Part shown: positions 17,502 through 25,838 of the stretch, in pieces
Numbering within the stretch: the stretch's first letter is position 1
Layout of the letters: each line of letters starts with the position of its first letter
Source of the DNA: Pseudozobellia thermophila
GTDB taxonomy: Bacteria > Bacteroidota > Bacteroidia > Flavobacteriales > Flavobacteriaceae
Assembly (NCBI RefSeq): GCF_900141855.1
Contig: NZ_FQYU01000001.1
Location: 345,402-409,401 of the forward strand
Direction: 5' to 3'
Length of the DNA stretch: 64,000 bases
Translations under genes and position numbers: made by a program
The notes under the pieces: generated by a model
Databases searched by the model: none
Seen by the model: only the letters and a program-made list of their open reading frames with translations
Told to the model about the DNA's origin: nothing

Positions 17502-20500
17502 ACCAACTCTGTTTCCACACCATCATTTATATAAACAAGAATTCTTTTTACCACCCTATACCCCATGCCCTCGAGAATGTCGGAATAGCGGTACAACTGT
17601 TCCCTATACCTCGGATCGGGCCTACCCGTCTTGTAGTCGATAAGCACAGCTCCGCCTTCGGCAAGAACAATCCTATCGGGCCTGAGTATTTCACCTGTGG
17701 GCGTTATGATATCCCTTTCGTTCCTTACCACTAGTCCCTTTTGGTAATAGCGGCCTATTTCGGGGTGGTCCAAAATGGCCCTTAAACTCTTCTCGAATCC
17801 ATTGCGTTCCCCGCGTGCAACGATACCCTTGGCAACCCCTTGGTCCAAGGCATCCTCCAAATCGTCCTTGGTCTCTATCAGCCCAAGGATGTAATGCATA
17901 CGGTTACCTTGCACCAAGGCCTCTTGGCGCTCGCTGTCCCACAACATACCCGCTTGGGTCAGGATCCTGAAGGCCGGCCTGTCTTTGTGCGTCGGTCCGT
18001 AACTTACCTTGTTCTCATGGACAGGAGCGGCCTGGGAGGTGTTTTCGGCGAGTTCGCCAAAAGCATATGTAAGTTGGTCATCGTTCCACAGGCCCTTGCG
18101 TTTAAGAAACTCGATAAAAAGCCCGGAATAATGATCTACCTTGTGCTCCCCTGTGGAGGTCAGGTCTTTTTCACTGATGACGAACAGGCCTTTTTCGGCC
18201 CGGGTCAAGGCGACATACAAAACATTAAAGGAATCGAGCTCCATCAAATGTTCCTCTTCCAAAAAACGGCGCTCGGCCTCGGGCCCATACAATGCGATTT
18301 CCTTTTTTTCATTGACAAGAACCTCATCAAAGCCGTTAAACACTTTGGGGTCGAGAGGCAACCACATTTTCTTCTTTCCTGCCAAGCGCTTATACACGTT
18401 GTCGTTCGCAAATGGGAAAATAACAAAGGGAAACTCCAGTCCCTTCGATTTATGTATGCTCATAATACGTACGGCGTCCATGGTATCAGGGGCTGTCACG
18501 CTCAAGGTATTTTTCTTCTTTTCCCAATACTCCAAAAAGGTATGGATGCCCCCGCCTTCCTTCTTCTCTACCTCCAAAATTTCATCCAAAAAATAAACGA
18601 CATAGGCATCGGAATCGGGAACCAGGGCAAATTGGCGAACGGCCAGCTCGACCCCGTCGTAGACCGAGATTTGTTTTAAGGTCTCTAAATTAAAATCGAA
18701 CTTTGATAAGAAGAGATGCGATATCCTGTCCAAATTATCATAAATAAACCGGTGTTTATCCGTCTCGTCGTCGGCTAGGAAGTTGAGCAATTCGTAGGCC
18801 GCCTCCTTGTTGTTGCCGTCAACGGCATACTTGAGCAGGTTGACCAGAAAACGGACTTTGTCGCTACTGTTCAACAAGAGGCTTTCCGACGATAGGGTAG
18901 GAATGTGGTTCCGGGTGAGGAAATTGGCCAGAAAAACACCGTCCTTATTGCTTCGCACCAAGACGCAGATTTCGCCGTATGCGTACTTCCTTTGCCTAAT
19001 ATCAGCGATCAACCCCAAGACCTCGTTGCCATAATCATCATTCTTGTCGGTCGTGCCGTCCGTATCGAGAAACGTAAGCTGGACGATACCCCCTTTTTTG
19101 GCATTAATTCCCTGCCGGTTGCCCTCGACGAACATGTTGCTATACAGTTCGTTGTTCAAGAACGGACTTGTAGCCGTAAAAAATTCGTTGTTAAAAGTTA
19201 CTATTTGGTCGTAACTTCTGTAGTTGACCGGAAGCGAATACGTATCGGGCGAAACGACAAAGGGATTATCGGCACGTGTCACCAAGTTTAAGAATTGTTC
19301 GGCCCTGCCTCCCCGCCATCGGTATATGGCCTGTTTGGCATCGCCAACCAGGAACAAAGACCCCCTGTTGCCCTTAAGGTCTTCACTTTCCAGGGCATTG
19401 CCGATGAGGGGTACTAGGTTGTTCCATTGCAATACCGAGGTGTCTTGAAACTCATCGATAAAATAGTGCCGGTACTTTTCACCCAAACGCTCGTAGATAA
19501 ACGGGGCAGGCTGATCTTTGATTTCCTTCGATATGAGGGTATTGAACTCCGAGATTATCAGCTGGTCCCGCTCTTGCTGCAAGGTTTTCACCTCGTGGCG
19601 GATGGCATTCAAAACCGTTAACGGAACGATATTACCGTAGGCATTCTTTAGAAACAACAGGCGATAAAAATCCCTTTTTATACGCGAAAACAGGGCTACG
19701 AACTGCGGATGCAATCGGTCCAACACGGCCTTTATGTGGTCGGGAGCCGATTTGTTGTAGAGGGCCTGGGTTTCAAAGTTCTGTTTCCAACCGGCATTAA
19801 AATCGATTGCAAAATCCCCCTTGGCGATTTTGAGCATAAAGTTCGGAAACGAACTTCTCGTAAAGTCGGTATACTCCAAGCCATGGTCGTCGATCAGGTC
19901 GAGGGCACCTTCGGCGGCCGCCACCAATTCGCCCTCGATCGCCTTTTGTTCTTTGCGCAAAACCGATTTTAGCTGTAAGAAATCGTCTATGTCCTTGTCC
20001 TTTAGCTTTTCGAGGTGTTCGATATGGTTTTCGTTAAAAATAAGTCCGCCGATGTTCAACAGGTCGTAGGTAATGTCCCAACTTTTGTCCCCGTCAATTT
20101 TTTCAAGGGCAAAATCGAGCAGTACCCGGGTCAGCTTGGTATCGGACCCGGCCTTTTGGAGCAGGCGGGCCACCGCCTCGTCCAACAACAGGTCAACATC
20201 GAGGACAACCTCGAAGTTCAAAGGTATTTGAAGGTCTCTTGCAAAGGTCCGTATTACCCGATGCGTAAACTTGTCTATGGTAGAAATATCGAAAAAGGCG
20301 TAGTTGTGAAGAATATCCTTGAGGGTTTCTTTCGAACGTTCGCGCAAATCGTCGACGCCAAGCGAAAGTTCTTCGCAAATGGCACGAAAAAGGGCGGGGG
20401 CCTGTTCGAAGTCGACCACTTTACCGAATTCGAAAAGACTGCTCAATATGCGTGTCTTCATTTCGTTCACCGCCTTGTTGGTGAACGTAATTGCGAGTAT

Positions 20501-20659
20501 TCTTTTATACCCTCCCCTTTGTTTCAGTATTATTTTCAGGTACTCTTTGGTAAGGGTATGGGTCTTTCCCGATCCCGCTGAAGCATTGTATATTTTAAAG
20601 GGAACCTCTTGCAAGTGCTTTTTTGTGCAAAATAAGGATTCTATTAGAGTTCTTAACAA
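17498..20659 (-). CDS. addA: AddA/RecB-like UvrD-family helicase with C-terminal nuclease
   Basis: This is the helicase-nuclease motor of an AddAB-type DNA-end-processing complex. SF1 motifs appear in order: NASAGSGKTHTL (Walker A), YFIDEFQDTS (motif II), GDAKQAIYRWRGG (III), NYRS (IV), RIMSIHKSKGLEFP (V) and LYVALTRAEKGL (VI). A C-terminal nuclease block GGAVLIDYKTGRPD sits near residue 1020. At 1053 residues it has the size of Bacteroidota homologues. The ATG at 20659 adds about 20 residues to the usual start; a TTG at 20614 (before QEVPFKIYN) is the alternative. The addB gene is 3 kb downstream on the same strand, beyond kbl and ompA. Confidence 0.92.
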   Translation of the reverse strand: MLRTLIESLFCTKKHLQEVPFKIYNASAGSGKTHTLTKEYLKIILKQRGGYKRILAITFTNKAVNEMKTRILSSLFEFGKVVDFEQAPALFRAICEELSLGVDDLRERSKETLKDILHNYAFFDISTIDKFTHRVIRTFARDLQIPLNFEVVLDVDLLLDEAVARLLQKAGSDTKLTRVLLDFALEKIDGDKSWDITYDLLNIGGLIFNENHIEHLEKLKDKDIDDFLQLKSVLRKEQKAIEGELVAAAEGALDLIDDHGLEYTDFTRSSFPNFMLKIAKGDFAIDFNAGWKQNFETQALYNKSAPDHIKAVLDRLHPQFVALFSRIKRDFYRLLFLKNAYGNIVPLTVLNAIRHEVKTLQQERDQLIISEFNTLISKEIKDQPAPFIYERLGEKYRHYFIDEFQDTSVLQWNNLVPLIGNALESEDLKGNRGSLFLVGDAKQAIYRWRGGRAEQFLNLVTRADNPFVVSPDTYSLPVNYRSYDQIVTFNNEFFTATSPFLNNELYSNMFVEGNRQGINAKKGGIVQLTFLDTDGTTDKNDDYGNEVLGLIADIRQRKYAYGEICVLVRSNKDGVFLANFLTRNHIPTLSSESLLLNSSDKVRFLVNLLKYAVDGNNKEAAYELLNFLADDETDKHRFIYDNLDRISHLFLSKFDFNLETLKQISVYDGVELAVRQFALVPDSDAYVVYFLDEILEVEKKEGGGIHTFLEYWEKKKNTLSVTAPDTMDAVRIMSIHKSKGLEFPFVIFPFANDNVYKRLAGKKKMWLPLDPKVFNGFDEVLVNEKKEIALYGPEAERRFLEEEHLMELDSFNVLYVALTRAEKGLFVISEKDLTSTGEHKVDHYSGLFIEFLKRKGLWNDDQLTYAFGELAENTSQAAPVHENKVSYGPTHKDRPAFRILTQAGMLWDSERQEALVQGNRMHYILGLIETKDDLEDALDQGVAKGIVARGERNGFEKSLRAILDHPEIGRYYQKGLVVRNERDIITPTGEILRPDRIVLAEGGAVLIDYKTGRPDPRYREQLYRYSDILEGMGYRVVKRILVYINDGVETELV

Positions 20660-20732
20660 ATTATTAAGGGATTTTGTTTGTTAAAAAACGTACTTTTCAC
20701 CTTACTAATTATTAATCTAAAAACTAAGTAAT

Positions 20733-21341
20733 ATGGCTTTTGAACTACCAAAATTACCCTATGCATACGACGCGTTGGAACCCAATATCGATGCGCGTAC
20801 CATGGAGATTCACCATACGAAGCACCACAACGGTTATACCACGAAATTGAACGCCGCCATCAAAGGCACCGATTTGGACGGAAAATCCATTGAAGACATT
20901 CTTACGAACCTCGATATGTCGAACAGTGCCGTTAGAAACAATGGAGGCGGTTTTTACAACCACTCGCTTTTTTGGGAGATCATGTCGCCCAACGGCGGGG
21001 GGCAACCCTCAGGTGAGCTAGCCGATGCCATTAACGATGCCTTTGGCTCCTTTGAGGCCTTTAAGGAAAAGTTCAGTAGTGCAGCCGCAGGCCAGTTCGG
21101 TTCGGGCTGGGCTTGGTTATGTGTACACAAGGGCGGCAAAGTAGAGGTTTGCAGTACGCCCAACCAAGACAACCCCTTGATGCCGGGCGTAGATTGCGGC
21201 GGGCAACCTATTCTTGGTTTGGATGTTTGGGAACATGCCTACTACCTCAACTATCAGAACAAGCGTCCGGAATATATCGATGCTTTTTTCAACGTTATCA
21301 ATTGGGATAAGGTCTCCGAACTTTATGCGAACAACAAGTAA
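20733..21341 (+). CDS. sodA: Superoxide dismutase, Mn-type (Fe/Mn family)
   Basis: It converts superoxide to oxygen and hydrogen peroxide. Metal ligands are visible as His27 (EIHHTKHH), His77 (NHSLFW), Asp164 and His168 (LDVWEHAYY). Two residues point to manganese rather than iron: the glycine-rich NNGGGFYNH in the first domain and Gln145 in PNQDNPL. Cambialistic use cannot be excluded. The 202-residue length is normal and there is no signal peptide, so it is cytoplasmic. It diverges from addA and is followed by a strong terminator. Confidence 0.95.
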   Translation: MAFELPKLPYAYDALEPNIDARTMEIHHTKHHNGYTTKLNAAIKGTDLDGKSIEDILTNLDMSNSAVRNNGGGFYNHSLFWEIMSPNGGGQPSGELADAINDAFGSFEAFKEKFSSAAAGQFGSGWAWLCVHKGGKVEVCSTPNQDNPLMPGVDCGGQPILGLDVWEHAYYLNYQNKRPEYIDAFFNVINWDKVSELYANNK

Positions 21342-21356
21342 GCGATAACAACAAGT

Positions 21357-21394
21357 CAAAAAGCCCGATAGCCATTGTGTTATCGGGCTTTTTT
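21357..21394 (+). terminator. Intrinsic terminator after sodA
   Basis: The stem AAAAAGCCCGATA / TATCGGGCTTTTTT is followed by more T residues and lies 16 bp past the sodA stop. Confidence 0.9.
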
Positions 21395-21459
21395 ATTTTC
21401 AATTTCGGCCATTGGGCCCGTCATTTATAAACAGGCCGAACCCTTGTTTTTACAAATAG

Positions 21460-21529
21460 AAAAGGGCGGAGAAATCTCCGCCCTTTTCGTCCCAAATCTT
21501 ACCATAAACTTAACCTACTTATGCTATGG
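21460..21529 (-). ncRNA. Candidate small RNA, copy 4 (most divergent)
   Basis: The core (21491-21529) differs by one substitution: TTCATGG becomes TTTATGG. In RNA this lengthens a possible stem between the 5' CCAU(A) and (U)AUGG. The terminator is GGGCGGAG / CTCCGCCC with TTTT. The -7 box is weaker (TATTTTAG, 21535-21542) but at the same 5-nt distance from the core. Confidence 0.68.
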
Positions 21530-21650
21530 CAGCACTAAAATACTGGTATTGTGGGAAATAAAAAAAGAAATTTTGGAAATTTTAGGTCTTTTTTCAACAA
21601 ATGGAGTAAAAAAAAGTCTTAACACCGTGAAATCGTGGGATTTCGAAAAA

Positions 21651-21720
21651 TAAAAAGGCGGAGCAATGCTCCGCCTTTTTCCCCAAATCTTACCATGAAC
21701 TTAACCTACTTATGCTATGG
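21651..21720 (-). ncRNA. Candidate small RNA, copy 3, with complete promoter
   Basis: The core (21681-21720) is followed by the terminator GGCGGAGC / GCTCCGCC and T5. The -7 box TATATTTG (21726-21733) is a full match, and a TTTTTG -33 element lies exactly 18 nt further upstream. This is the best-formed unit: Bacteroidota promoter, about 70-nt transcript, strong terminator. Confidence 0.8.
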
Positions 21721-21725
21721 TCCTC

Positions 21726-21757
21726 CAAATATAGAGCGATCACTTTCGTTTCAAAAA
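21726..21757 (-). promoter_or_regulatory. Promoter of small RNA copy 3
   Basis: On the minus strand TTTTTG, 18 nt, TATATTTG matches the Bacteroidota primary-sigma consensus. It sits immediately before the conserved 40-nt core, so transcription should begin at or near the first base of the core. Confidence 0.75.
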
Positions 21758-21885
21758 GGTTTTAGATTAACGAACGTTTCCGTGGTCGAAATGCCAAATC
21801 TGCCAATTCTTCCTACAACCTTTGAGCGTTTAAAAAAATTTCGAGTAACAGTACCTCTGTGTTTTTACGGAAAAAGGGACGAAAA

Positions 21886-21954
21886 TAAAAAGGCGGAGCA
21901 ATGCTCCGCCTTTTCCCCAAATCTTACCATGAACTTAACCTACTTATGCTATGG
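21886..21954 (-). ncRNA. Candidate small RNA, copy 2
   Basis: The core (21915-21954) is followed by the terminator GGCGGAGC / GCTCCGCC with a T-run. A full-consensus -7 box TATATTTG (21960-21967) ends 5 nt before the core; no clear -33 element is seen. Copies 2 and 3 share the same -7 box, core and stem, but copy 2 has one A fewer before the stem, which would shift any reading frame. Confidence 0.75.
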
Positions 21955-22060
21955 TCCTCCAAATATAGAGTGCTTATTCAGCGCATTAAAAGTTCCTTGT
22001 TGAACGGTACATAAACTAGGTTAAAGTGTCGTTCGCTGGCATATACCTGTTGTGCGCAAT

Positions 22061-22131
22061 AAAAAAGGTGGGGAAAACCCCACCTTTTTTGCCCCAAATC
22101 TTACCATGAACTTAACCTACTTATGCTATGG
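22061..22131 (-). ncRNA. Candidate small RNA, copy 1 (nearest purF)
   Basis: The 40-nt core (22092-22131) is identical to that of copies 2 and 3. It runs into the terminator GGTGGGG / CCCCACC with T6, whose sequence differs from the other copies although its shape is the same. Upstream, TTTG and TACATTTA (22138-22145, 7 of 8 consensus) are 23 nt apart. The expected RNA is about 70 nt. It lies about 100 bp past the purF stop on the same strand. Confidence 0.72.
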
Positions 22132-22238
22132 CAAGCCTAAATGTATATATGCCTGATTACGATGCGTGCAAAAAAACGGTATACAACTTAGATGATCGAC
22201 AAACTACCTTAATCTGAGCATTTTATCGAAAAAAAGCG

Positions 22239-24137
22239 TCAATACGCCCGCTCGTTCTTACCTTCATAAAAGTTGATAAAGGCCCTGTTGACCACCTTAT
22301 TGCCACCCGGGGTCGGGTAATCTCCCGTAAAATACCAGTCCCCCAAATTTTTAGGGCAGGCCAGATGAAGGTTGTCTATGGTCTGGTAAATGATCTGTAC
22401 CTCTGCCTTAATATCATCCGGACTCAACAATTCACCTATTTTCCTCGAAATTTCCTCGGGTGTAAAGGGCGCATAAAACTCCTTGACATAGTTGATCACC
22501 TCACTATCCTTACTGCTTACCTGCTGCAGGCATTTTTCATAAATATCATCCACGACGTTCATGGTCAATCGCTCTTGGTGAAGGGCCAAGGCCGCCTTAA
22601 AGGCAACAAAATCCTCTAATTTTGCCATATCAATACCATAGCAATCGGGGTATCGGATCTGCGGGGCCGAAGAGACCACGATTATCTTTTTCGGCGACAG
22701 CCTGTCCAATATACGGAGTATACTCCTTTTAAGGGTGGTTCCCCTAACTATACTGTCATCGATAATGACCAGGTTATCGCCTTTCTTTACCGAACCGTAC
22801 GATATATCGTAAACATGGGTAACCAAATCGTCCCTACTACTGTCTTGGGTAATAAAGGTCCGTAATTTGGCATCCTTAATGGCTACTTTCTCGATGCGGG
22901 GCCTGATTTCCAAAATAGAATGCAGTTCCTCGCTCGTAATTTTAGACCCGATCGACAATATCTGTTCTTCCTTACGCTTGTTCAGGTAATTCTGGGCTTC
23001 CTTGACCATACCGAAAAACGAGGTTTCTGCCGTATTGGGTATATAGGAGAATACGGTGTTCTTGATGTCGTGGTCGATGGCCTTAAGAATTTGCGGGAAC
23101 AGAAGTTTCCCCAGTTCTTTTCGCTCTTGGTAAATTTCCTTGTCGCTTCCCCTGGAAAAATAGATGCGTTCAAACGAACAGGCCTTTCTTTCGACGGGCG
23201 GTAAGATTTCCTTGATCGAAAAGCTTCCGTTCTTCTTGATTATGATGGCATGTCCGGGATCGAGTTCGATAACGTCCTCGTATTTTACATTGAAAACGGT
23301 TTGTATGGCCGGTCTTTCCGAGGCCACTACGACCACTTCGTCATCTTGATAGTAATAGGCCGGCCTGATTCCTGCGGGATCCCTCAACACGAACGCGTCG
23401 CCGTGGCCCAAAAGCCCTGCCATGGCATAGCCCCCGTCCCAGTTTTTTGCCGCGCGCTTTAGGATCTTGTTGAGTTTCAGGCGCTCCGCAATCAAGGGCG
23501 AAGCCTCTTGTTTGGTATACCCCTCTTTTTTTATCTGTTTGTAAAGCTTGGCGACGGCATCATCGAGAAAATGGCCTATCTTTTCCATTACGGTTACCGT
23601 ATCGGCCATTTCCTTGGGGTGCTGCCCCAATTGCACCAAGTTGTCGAAAAGCTCGTCGACATTGGTCATGTTAAAGTTTCCGGCAACGATAAGGTTACGG
23701 TGCATCCAATTGTTTTGGCGCAAAAACGGGTGTACGCTTTCTATACTGTTCTTGCCAAAAGTGCCGTACCTAACGTGCCCCAACAATACCTCTCCAATGT
23801 ATGGGATATTCTTCTTCTGCCAGGCGACATCGTCGCCATGATCGGGGTGTTTTGCCAACGTAGAGTTGATCCTATCGTTGATCTGGGCAAAAATATCCTG
23901 AATAGGCTGTTGTTCACACGACCTTACCCTGCTCATGTAACGCTCGCCCGGGGCCACGTCGAGTTTAATACTAGCGAAACCGGCACCATCTTGGCCTCGG
24001 TTGTGCTGCTTCTCCATCATCAGGTACATCTTATTTACACCGTAAAAGGCCGTACCGTATTTCTTTTTGTAGTACTCCAATGGCTTTAAAAGGCGTATAA
24101 CCGAAATACCACATTCGTGCTTGATAGCGTCACTCAT
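22239..24137 (-). CDS. purF: Amidophosphoribosyltransferase
   Basis: PurF makes phosphoribosylamine from PRPP and glutamine, the first committed step of purine synthesis. The N-terminal nucleophile Cys9 follows a short propeptide (MSDAIKHECGIS), then the glutaminase motifs QHNRGQDGAG and GHVRYGTFG. The PRPP site LVIIDDSIVRGTTLKRS is near residue 470. At 632 residues it is longer than the 470-510 of most PurF, a size known in Bacteroidota; the extra length is in the region between the glutaminase and PRPP parts and in the C-terminal tail. purN lies 2 kb upstream on the same strand. The four small-RNA units lie just downstream. Confidence 0.94.
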   Translation of the reverse strand: MSDAIKHECGISVIRLLKPLEYYKKKYGTAFYGVNKMYLMMEKQHNRGQDGAGFASIKLDVAPGERYMSRVRSCEQQPIQDIFAQINDRINSTLAKHPDHGDDVAWQKKNIPYIGEVLLGHVRYGTFGKNSIESVHPFLRQNNWMHRNLIVAGNFNMTNVDELFDNLVQLGQHPKEMADTVTVMEKIGHFLDDAVAKLYKQIKKEGYTKQEASPLIAERLKLNKILKRAAKNWDGGYAMAGLLGHGDAFVLRDPAGIRPAYYYQDDEVVVVASERPAIQTVFNVKYEDVIELDPGHAIIIKKNGSFSIKEILPPVERKACSFERIYFSRGSDKEIYQERKELGKLLFPQILKAIDHDIKNTVFSYIPNTAETSFFGMVKEAQNYLNKRKEEQILSIGSKITSEELHSILEIRPRIEKVAIKDAKLRTFITQDSSRDDLVTHVYDISYGSVKKGDNLVIIDDSIVRGTTLKRSILRILDRLSPKKIIVVSSAPQIRYPDCYGIDMAKLEDFVAFKAALALHQERLTMNVVDDIYEKCLQQVSSKDSEVINYVKEFYAPFTPEEISRKIGELLSPDDIKAEVQIIYQTIDNLHLACPKNLGDWYFTGDYPTPGGNKVVNRAFINFYEGKNERAY

Positions 24138-24154
24138 TTTATATCCCTTCTGTA

Positions 24155-24182
24155 TTAAAAAAGCCCCAAATATACTGGGGCG
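24155..24182 (-). terminator. Intrinsic terminator after the PfkB kinase gene
   Basis: On the minus strand GCCCCA, 7-nt loop, TGGGGC and T6 form a terminator directly after the kinase stop codon. Its loop contains a TATATTTG sequence, listed separately as a possible purF promoter element. Confidence 0.8.
24167..24174 (-). promoter_or_regulatory. Possible purF -7 box inside the upstream terminator
   Basis: TATATTTG, a full -7 consensus, lies 30 nt before the purF ATG within the loop of the kinase terminator. No TTTG is found at the right spacing upstream, so the promoter is only a candidate. Confidence 0.4.
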
Positions 24183-24186
24183 TGTT

Positions 24187-25113
24187 TTACTTTAATTCTA
24201 TATCAAACTGGGTGAGGGCCTTGAACTCGTGCAATCTCTTGTTGACCTCTTCCCTCTTTAAATCTTTCATTCGCCCGGTCCCGAATTTTTCTACACAAAA
24301 CGAAGCCAAGTTCGAACCGTGGATGACGGCATTTTTGAGGTTGTTGAACGACAGGTCTTGTGTGGCCGCCAAATACCCCGTGAATCCCCCGGCAAAAGTA
24401 TCGCCGGCACCCGTAGGGTCGAATACCTCTTCCAAAGGGAGAGCGGGTGCAAAGAACACTTGCTCTTTATGGAATAAAAGCGCACCGTGTTCCCCTTTTT
24501 TGATGACAACGTATTCAGGGCCCATCTTTTGGATGGCCTCGGCCGCCTTGACCAGGGAATACTCTTCGGTCAATTGACGTGCCTCTTCATCGTTGATGGT
24601 AATCACATCGATATGCTTGATAACCTCTTGCAGTTCGGACAGGGCGTGGTCCATCCAAAAATTCATGGTATCCAAGACGATCAACCTGGGCCGCGTTTCC
24701 ATCTGCTCGATCACGCCCATTTGAACGGCCGGGTGCAGATTGCCCAACATGACTACTTCGGCATCCTTATAGCCATCGGGCACTATCGGATTGAAATCTG
24801 CCAAGGTATTCAGGTCGGTGATAAGGGTATCCCTGGAGTTCAGGTCGTTGTGATATTTACCCTTCCAATAGAAGGTCTTGCCCCCCGTAACGATTTCGAT
24901 TCCCGAAAGGTCGACTCCCTTTTCCCTTAAAATATCCAGATATTCGCTTGGAATATCGTCGCCTACGATGGAAACAATGGCCGAATCTACCTCAAATTGG
25001 GAGGCGGCCAAACCGATATAGGTAGCGGCACCGCCCAAAATTTTCCCCGTTTTCCCGAAGGGAGTCTCGATTTCATCAATGGCAACTGTACCTACTATCA
25101 GAAGTTTGCCCAT
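24187..25113 (-). CDS. PfkB-family carbohydrate/nucleoside kinase
   Basis: This is a ribokinase-like kinase. The C-terminal signature VFDPTGAGDTFAGGFTGYL contains the catalytic Asp and anion hole, and the N-terminal GGAATYIGLAASQF block is the substrate-side motif. The 308 residues are typical and there is no signal peptide. The substrate could be ribose, another sugar or a nucleoside; the purine genes on both sides make a nucleoside or ribose plausible, but that is inference. A full -7 box lies just upstream and a terminator just downstream, so it is likely a single-gene unit. Confidence 0.9.
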   Translation of the reverse strand: MGKLLIVGTVAIDEIETPFGKTGKILGGAATYIGLAASQFEVDSAIVSIVGDDIPSEYLDILREKGVDLSGIEIVTGGKTFYWKGKYHNDLNSRDTLITDLNTLADFNPIVPDGYKDAEVVMLGNLHPAVQMGVIEQMETRPRLIVLDTMNFWMDHALSELQEVIKHIDVITINDEEARQLTEEYSLVKAAEAIQKMGPEYVVIKKGEHGALLFHKEQVFFAPALPLEEVFDPTGAGDTFAGGFTGYLAATQDLSFNNLKNAVIHGSNLASFCVEKFGTGRMKDLKREEVNKRLHEFKALTQFDIELK

Positions 25114-25133
25114 AAAGTCTTAGAATTTTGCTG

Positions 25134-25141
25134 CAAATATA
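25134..25141 (-). promoter_or_regulatory. -7 box of the PfkB kinase gene
   Basis: TATATTTG on the minus strand ends about 20 nt before the kinase ATG, giving a short leader. No good -33 TTTG is visible at 17-23 nt. Confidence 0.5.
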
Positions 25142-25202
25142 CAGTTTTGGGACTCGAATTTATCCTCGGAAGGGCATCAAATTTCAAAAATCGGCCAACG
25201 GT

Positions 25203-25838
25203 CTATTTTCTTCCAAAATCTGCAGGTATTTCGCCCCAAGCCTTGGTTTCCCATTTTACGATCGGTGTATCGTAGGAATTGTTCTCCAACCAATGCAGCG
25301 CCCTGCGTATCATATCAAAAAGCGCCTTGTTCTCCTTGGTCTCCTTCAATTTGGTATTGCAGGTCTTTTTGCGCACCCAGCTCATGGCGGTTCTCGAATC
25401 GGTATAGATAATGCGCTTGCTGTTGTTCTGCTTTAAATAGGCCAAGCCGTGCACAATGGCCAAAAACTCGCCAATATTGTTCGTGCCCTGGGCAAAGGGC
25501 CCTTGCCGAAAGAGCCTTTTACCGGTCTTGGTATCGACTCCCTGGTATTCCATTGTCCCGGGGTTGCCGCTCGATGCCGCATCTACCGATATCGAATTGT
25601 AATTGGGACTGCCGTACTTTAGGCGCTCTTGCGGAGAGAGCACGGGCGCGGTTTTTTTCGTCCCCTTGTAATCGTCGTAGTTTCCGTTGTATGCCTTTTT
25701 CGCCTCCGCGAAAGTGGCGAACGACTTGTATTGGGCTCCCTTGACTCCCGAAATGGCCGCCTTGCAGTCTTTCCATGTGGTATAGATCCCGGGTCGCTTT
25801 CCTTTCCAAACGGTATAGAACTTTTCTTTTTTAGCCAT
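25203..25838 (-). CDS. rnhA: Ribonuclease H with N-terminal viroplasmin domain
   Basis: This enzyme cuts the RNA strand of RNA-DNA hybrids. The N-terminal 45 residues (KFYTVWKGKRPGIYTTW ... FATFAEAKKAY) are a caulimovirus viroplasmin/RNase H1-type hybrid-binding domain. The RNase H fold follows, with the acidic residues in SVDAASSGNPG, NNIGEFLAIVHGL and IYTDSRTAMSWV and a last Asp in PADFGRK. The 211-residue length fits the Bacteroidota form. Its start overlaps the 3' end of purN by 8 bp, so the two genes are co-transcribed and probably translationally coupled. Confidence 0.93.
   Translation of the reverse strand: MAKKEKFYTVWKGKRPGIYTTWKDCKAAISGVKGAQYKSFATFAEAKKAYNGNYDDYKGTKKTAPVLSPQERLKYGSPNYNSISVDAASSGNPGTMEYQGVDTKTGKRLFRQGPFAQGTNNIGEFLAIVHGLAYLKQNNSKRIIYTDSRTAMSWVRKKTCNTKLKETKENKALFDMIRRALHWLENNSYDTPIVKWETKAWGEIPADFGRK

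Larger units (their letters stand above)
21460..22145 (-). repeat. Array of four tandem promoter-core-terminator units
   Basis: The 897-bp gap between sodA and purF holds four copies of one unit with periods of about 190, 234 and 177 bp. Each unit, read on the minus strand, has a TAnnTTTG-like -7 box, a 40-nt core starting CCATAGCATAAGTAGG and ending near GGTAAGATTTGGG, and a GC-rich hairpin with a T-run. The sequence between units is unrelated from copy to copy. The four units are listed separately as ncRNA candidates. Confidence 0.9.

Noticed and set aside
21635-21714. Short minus-strand frames starting at the ATG in the core (MVRFGEKG), as leader peptides.
   Set aside because: The frame differs between copies 2 and 3 because of a one-base change in the A-run, so no common peptide is conserved.
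21375-22003. Open frames on the plus strand that repeat the peptide NLTMNLTYLCYG.
   Set aside because: They arise from reading the conserved RNA core backwards, run through strong terminator hairpins and contain no start signal; the promoter signals are on the other strand.
21460-22145. Four repeats with unrelated sequence between them, like a CRISPR array.
   Set aside because: Spacing is 138-195 bp, far longer than CRISPR spacers and uneven; each repeat carries its own terminator and -7 box; no cas gene is near.
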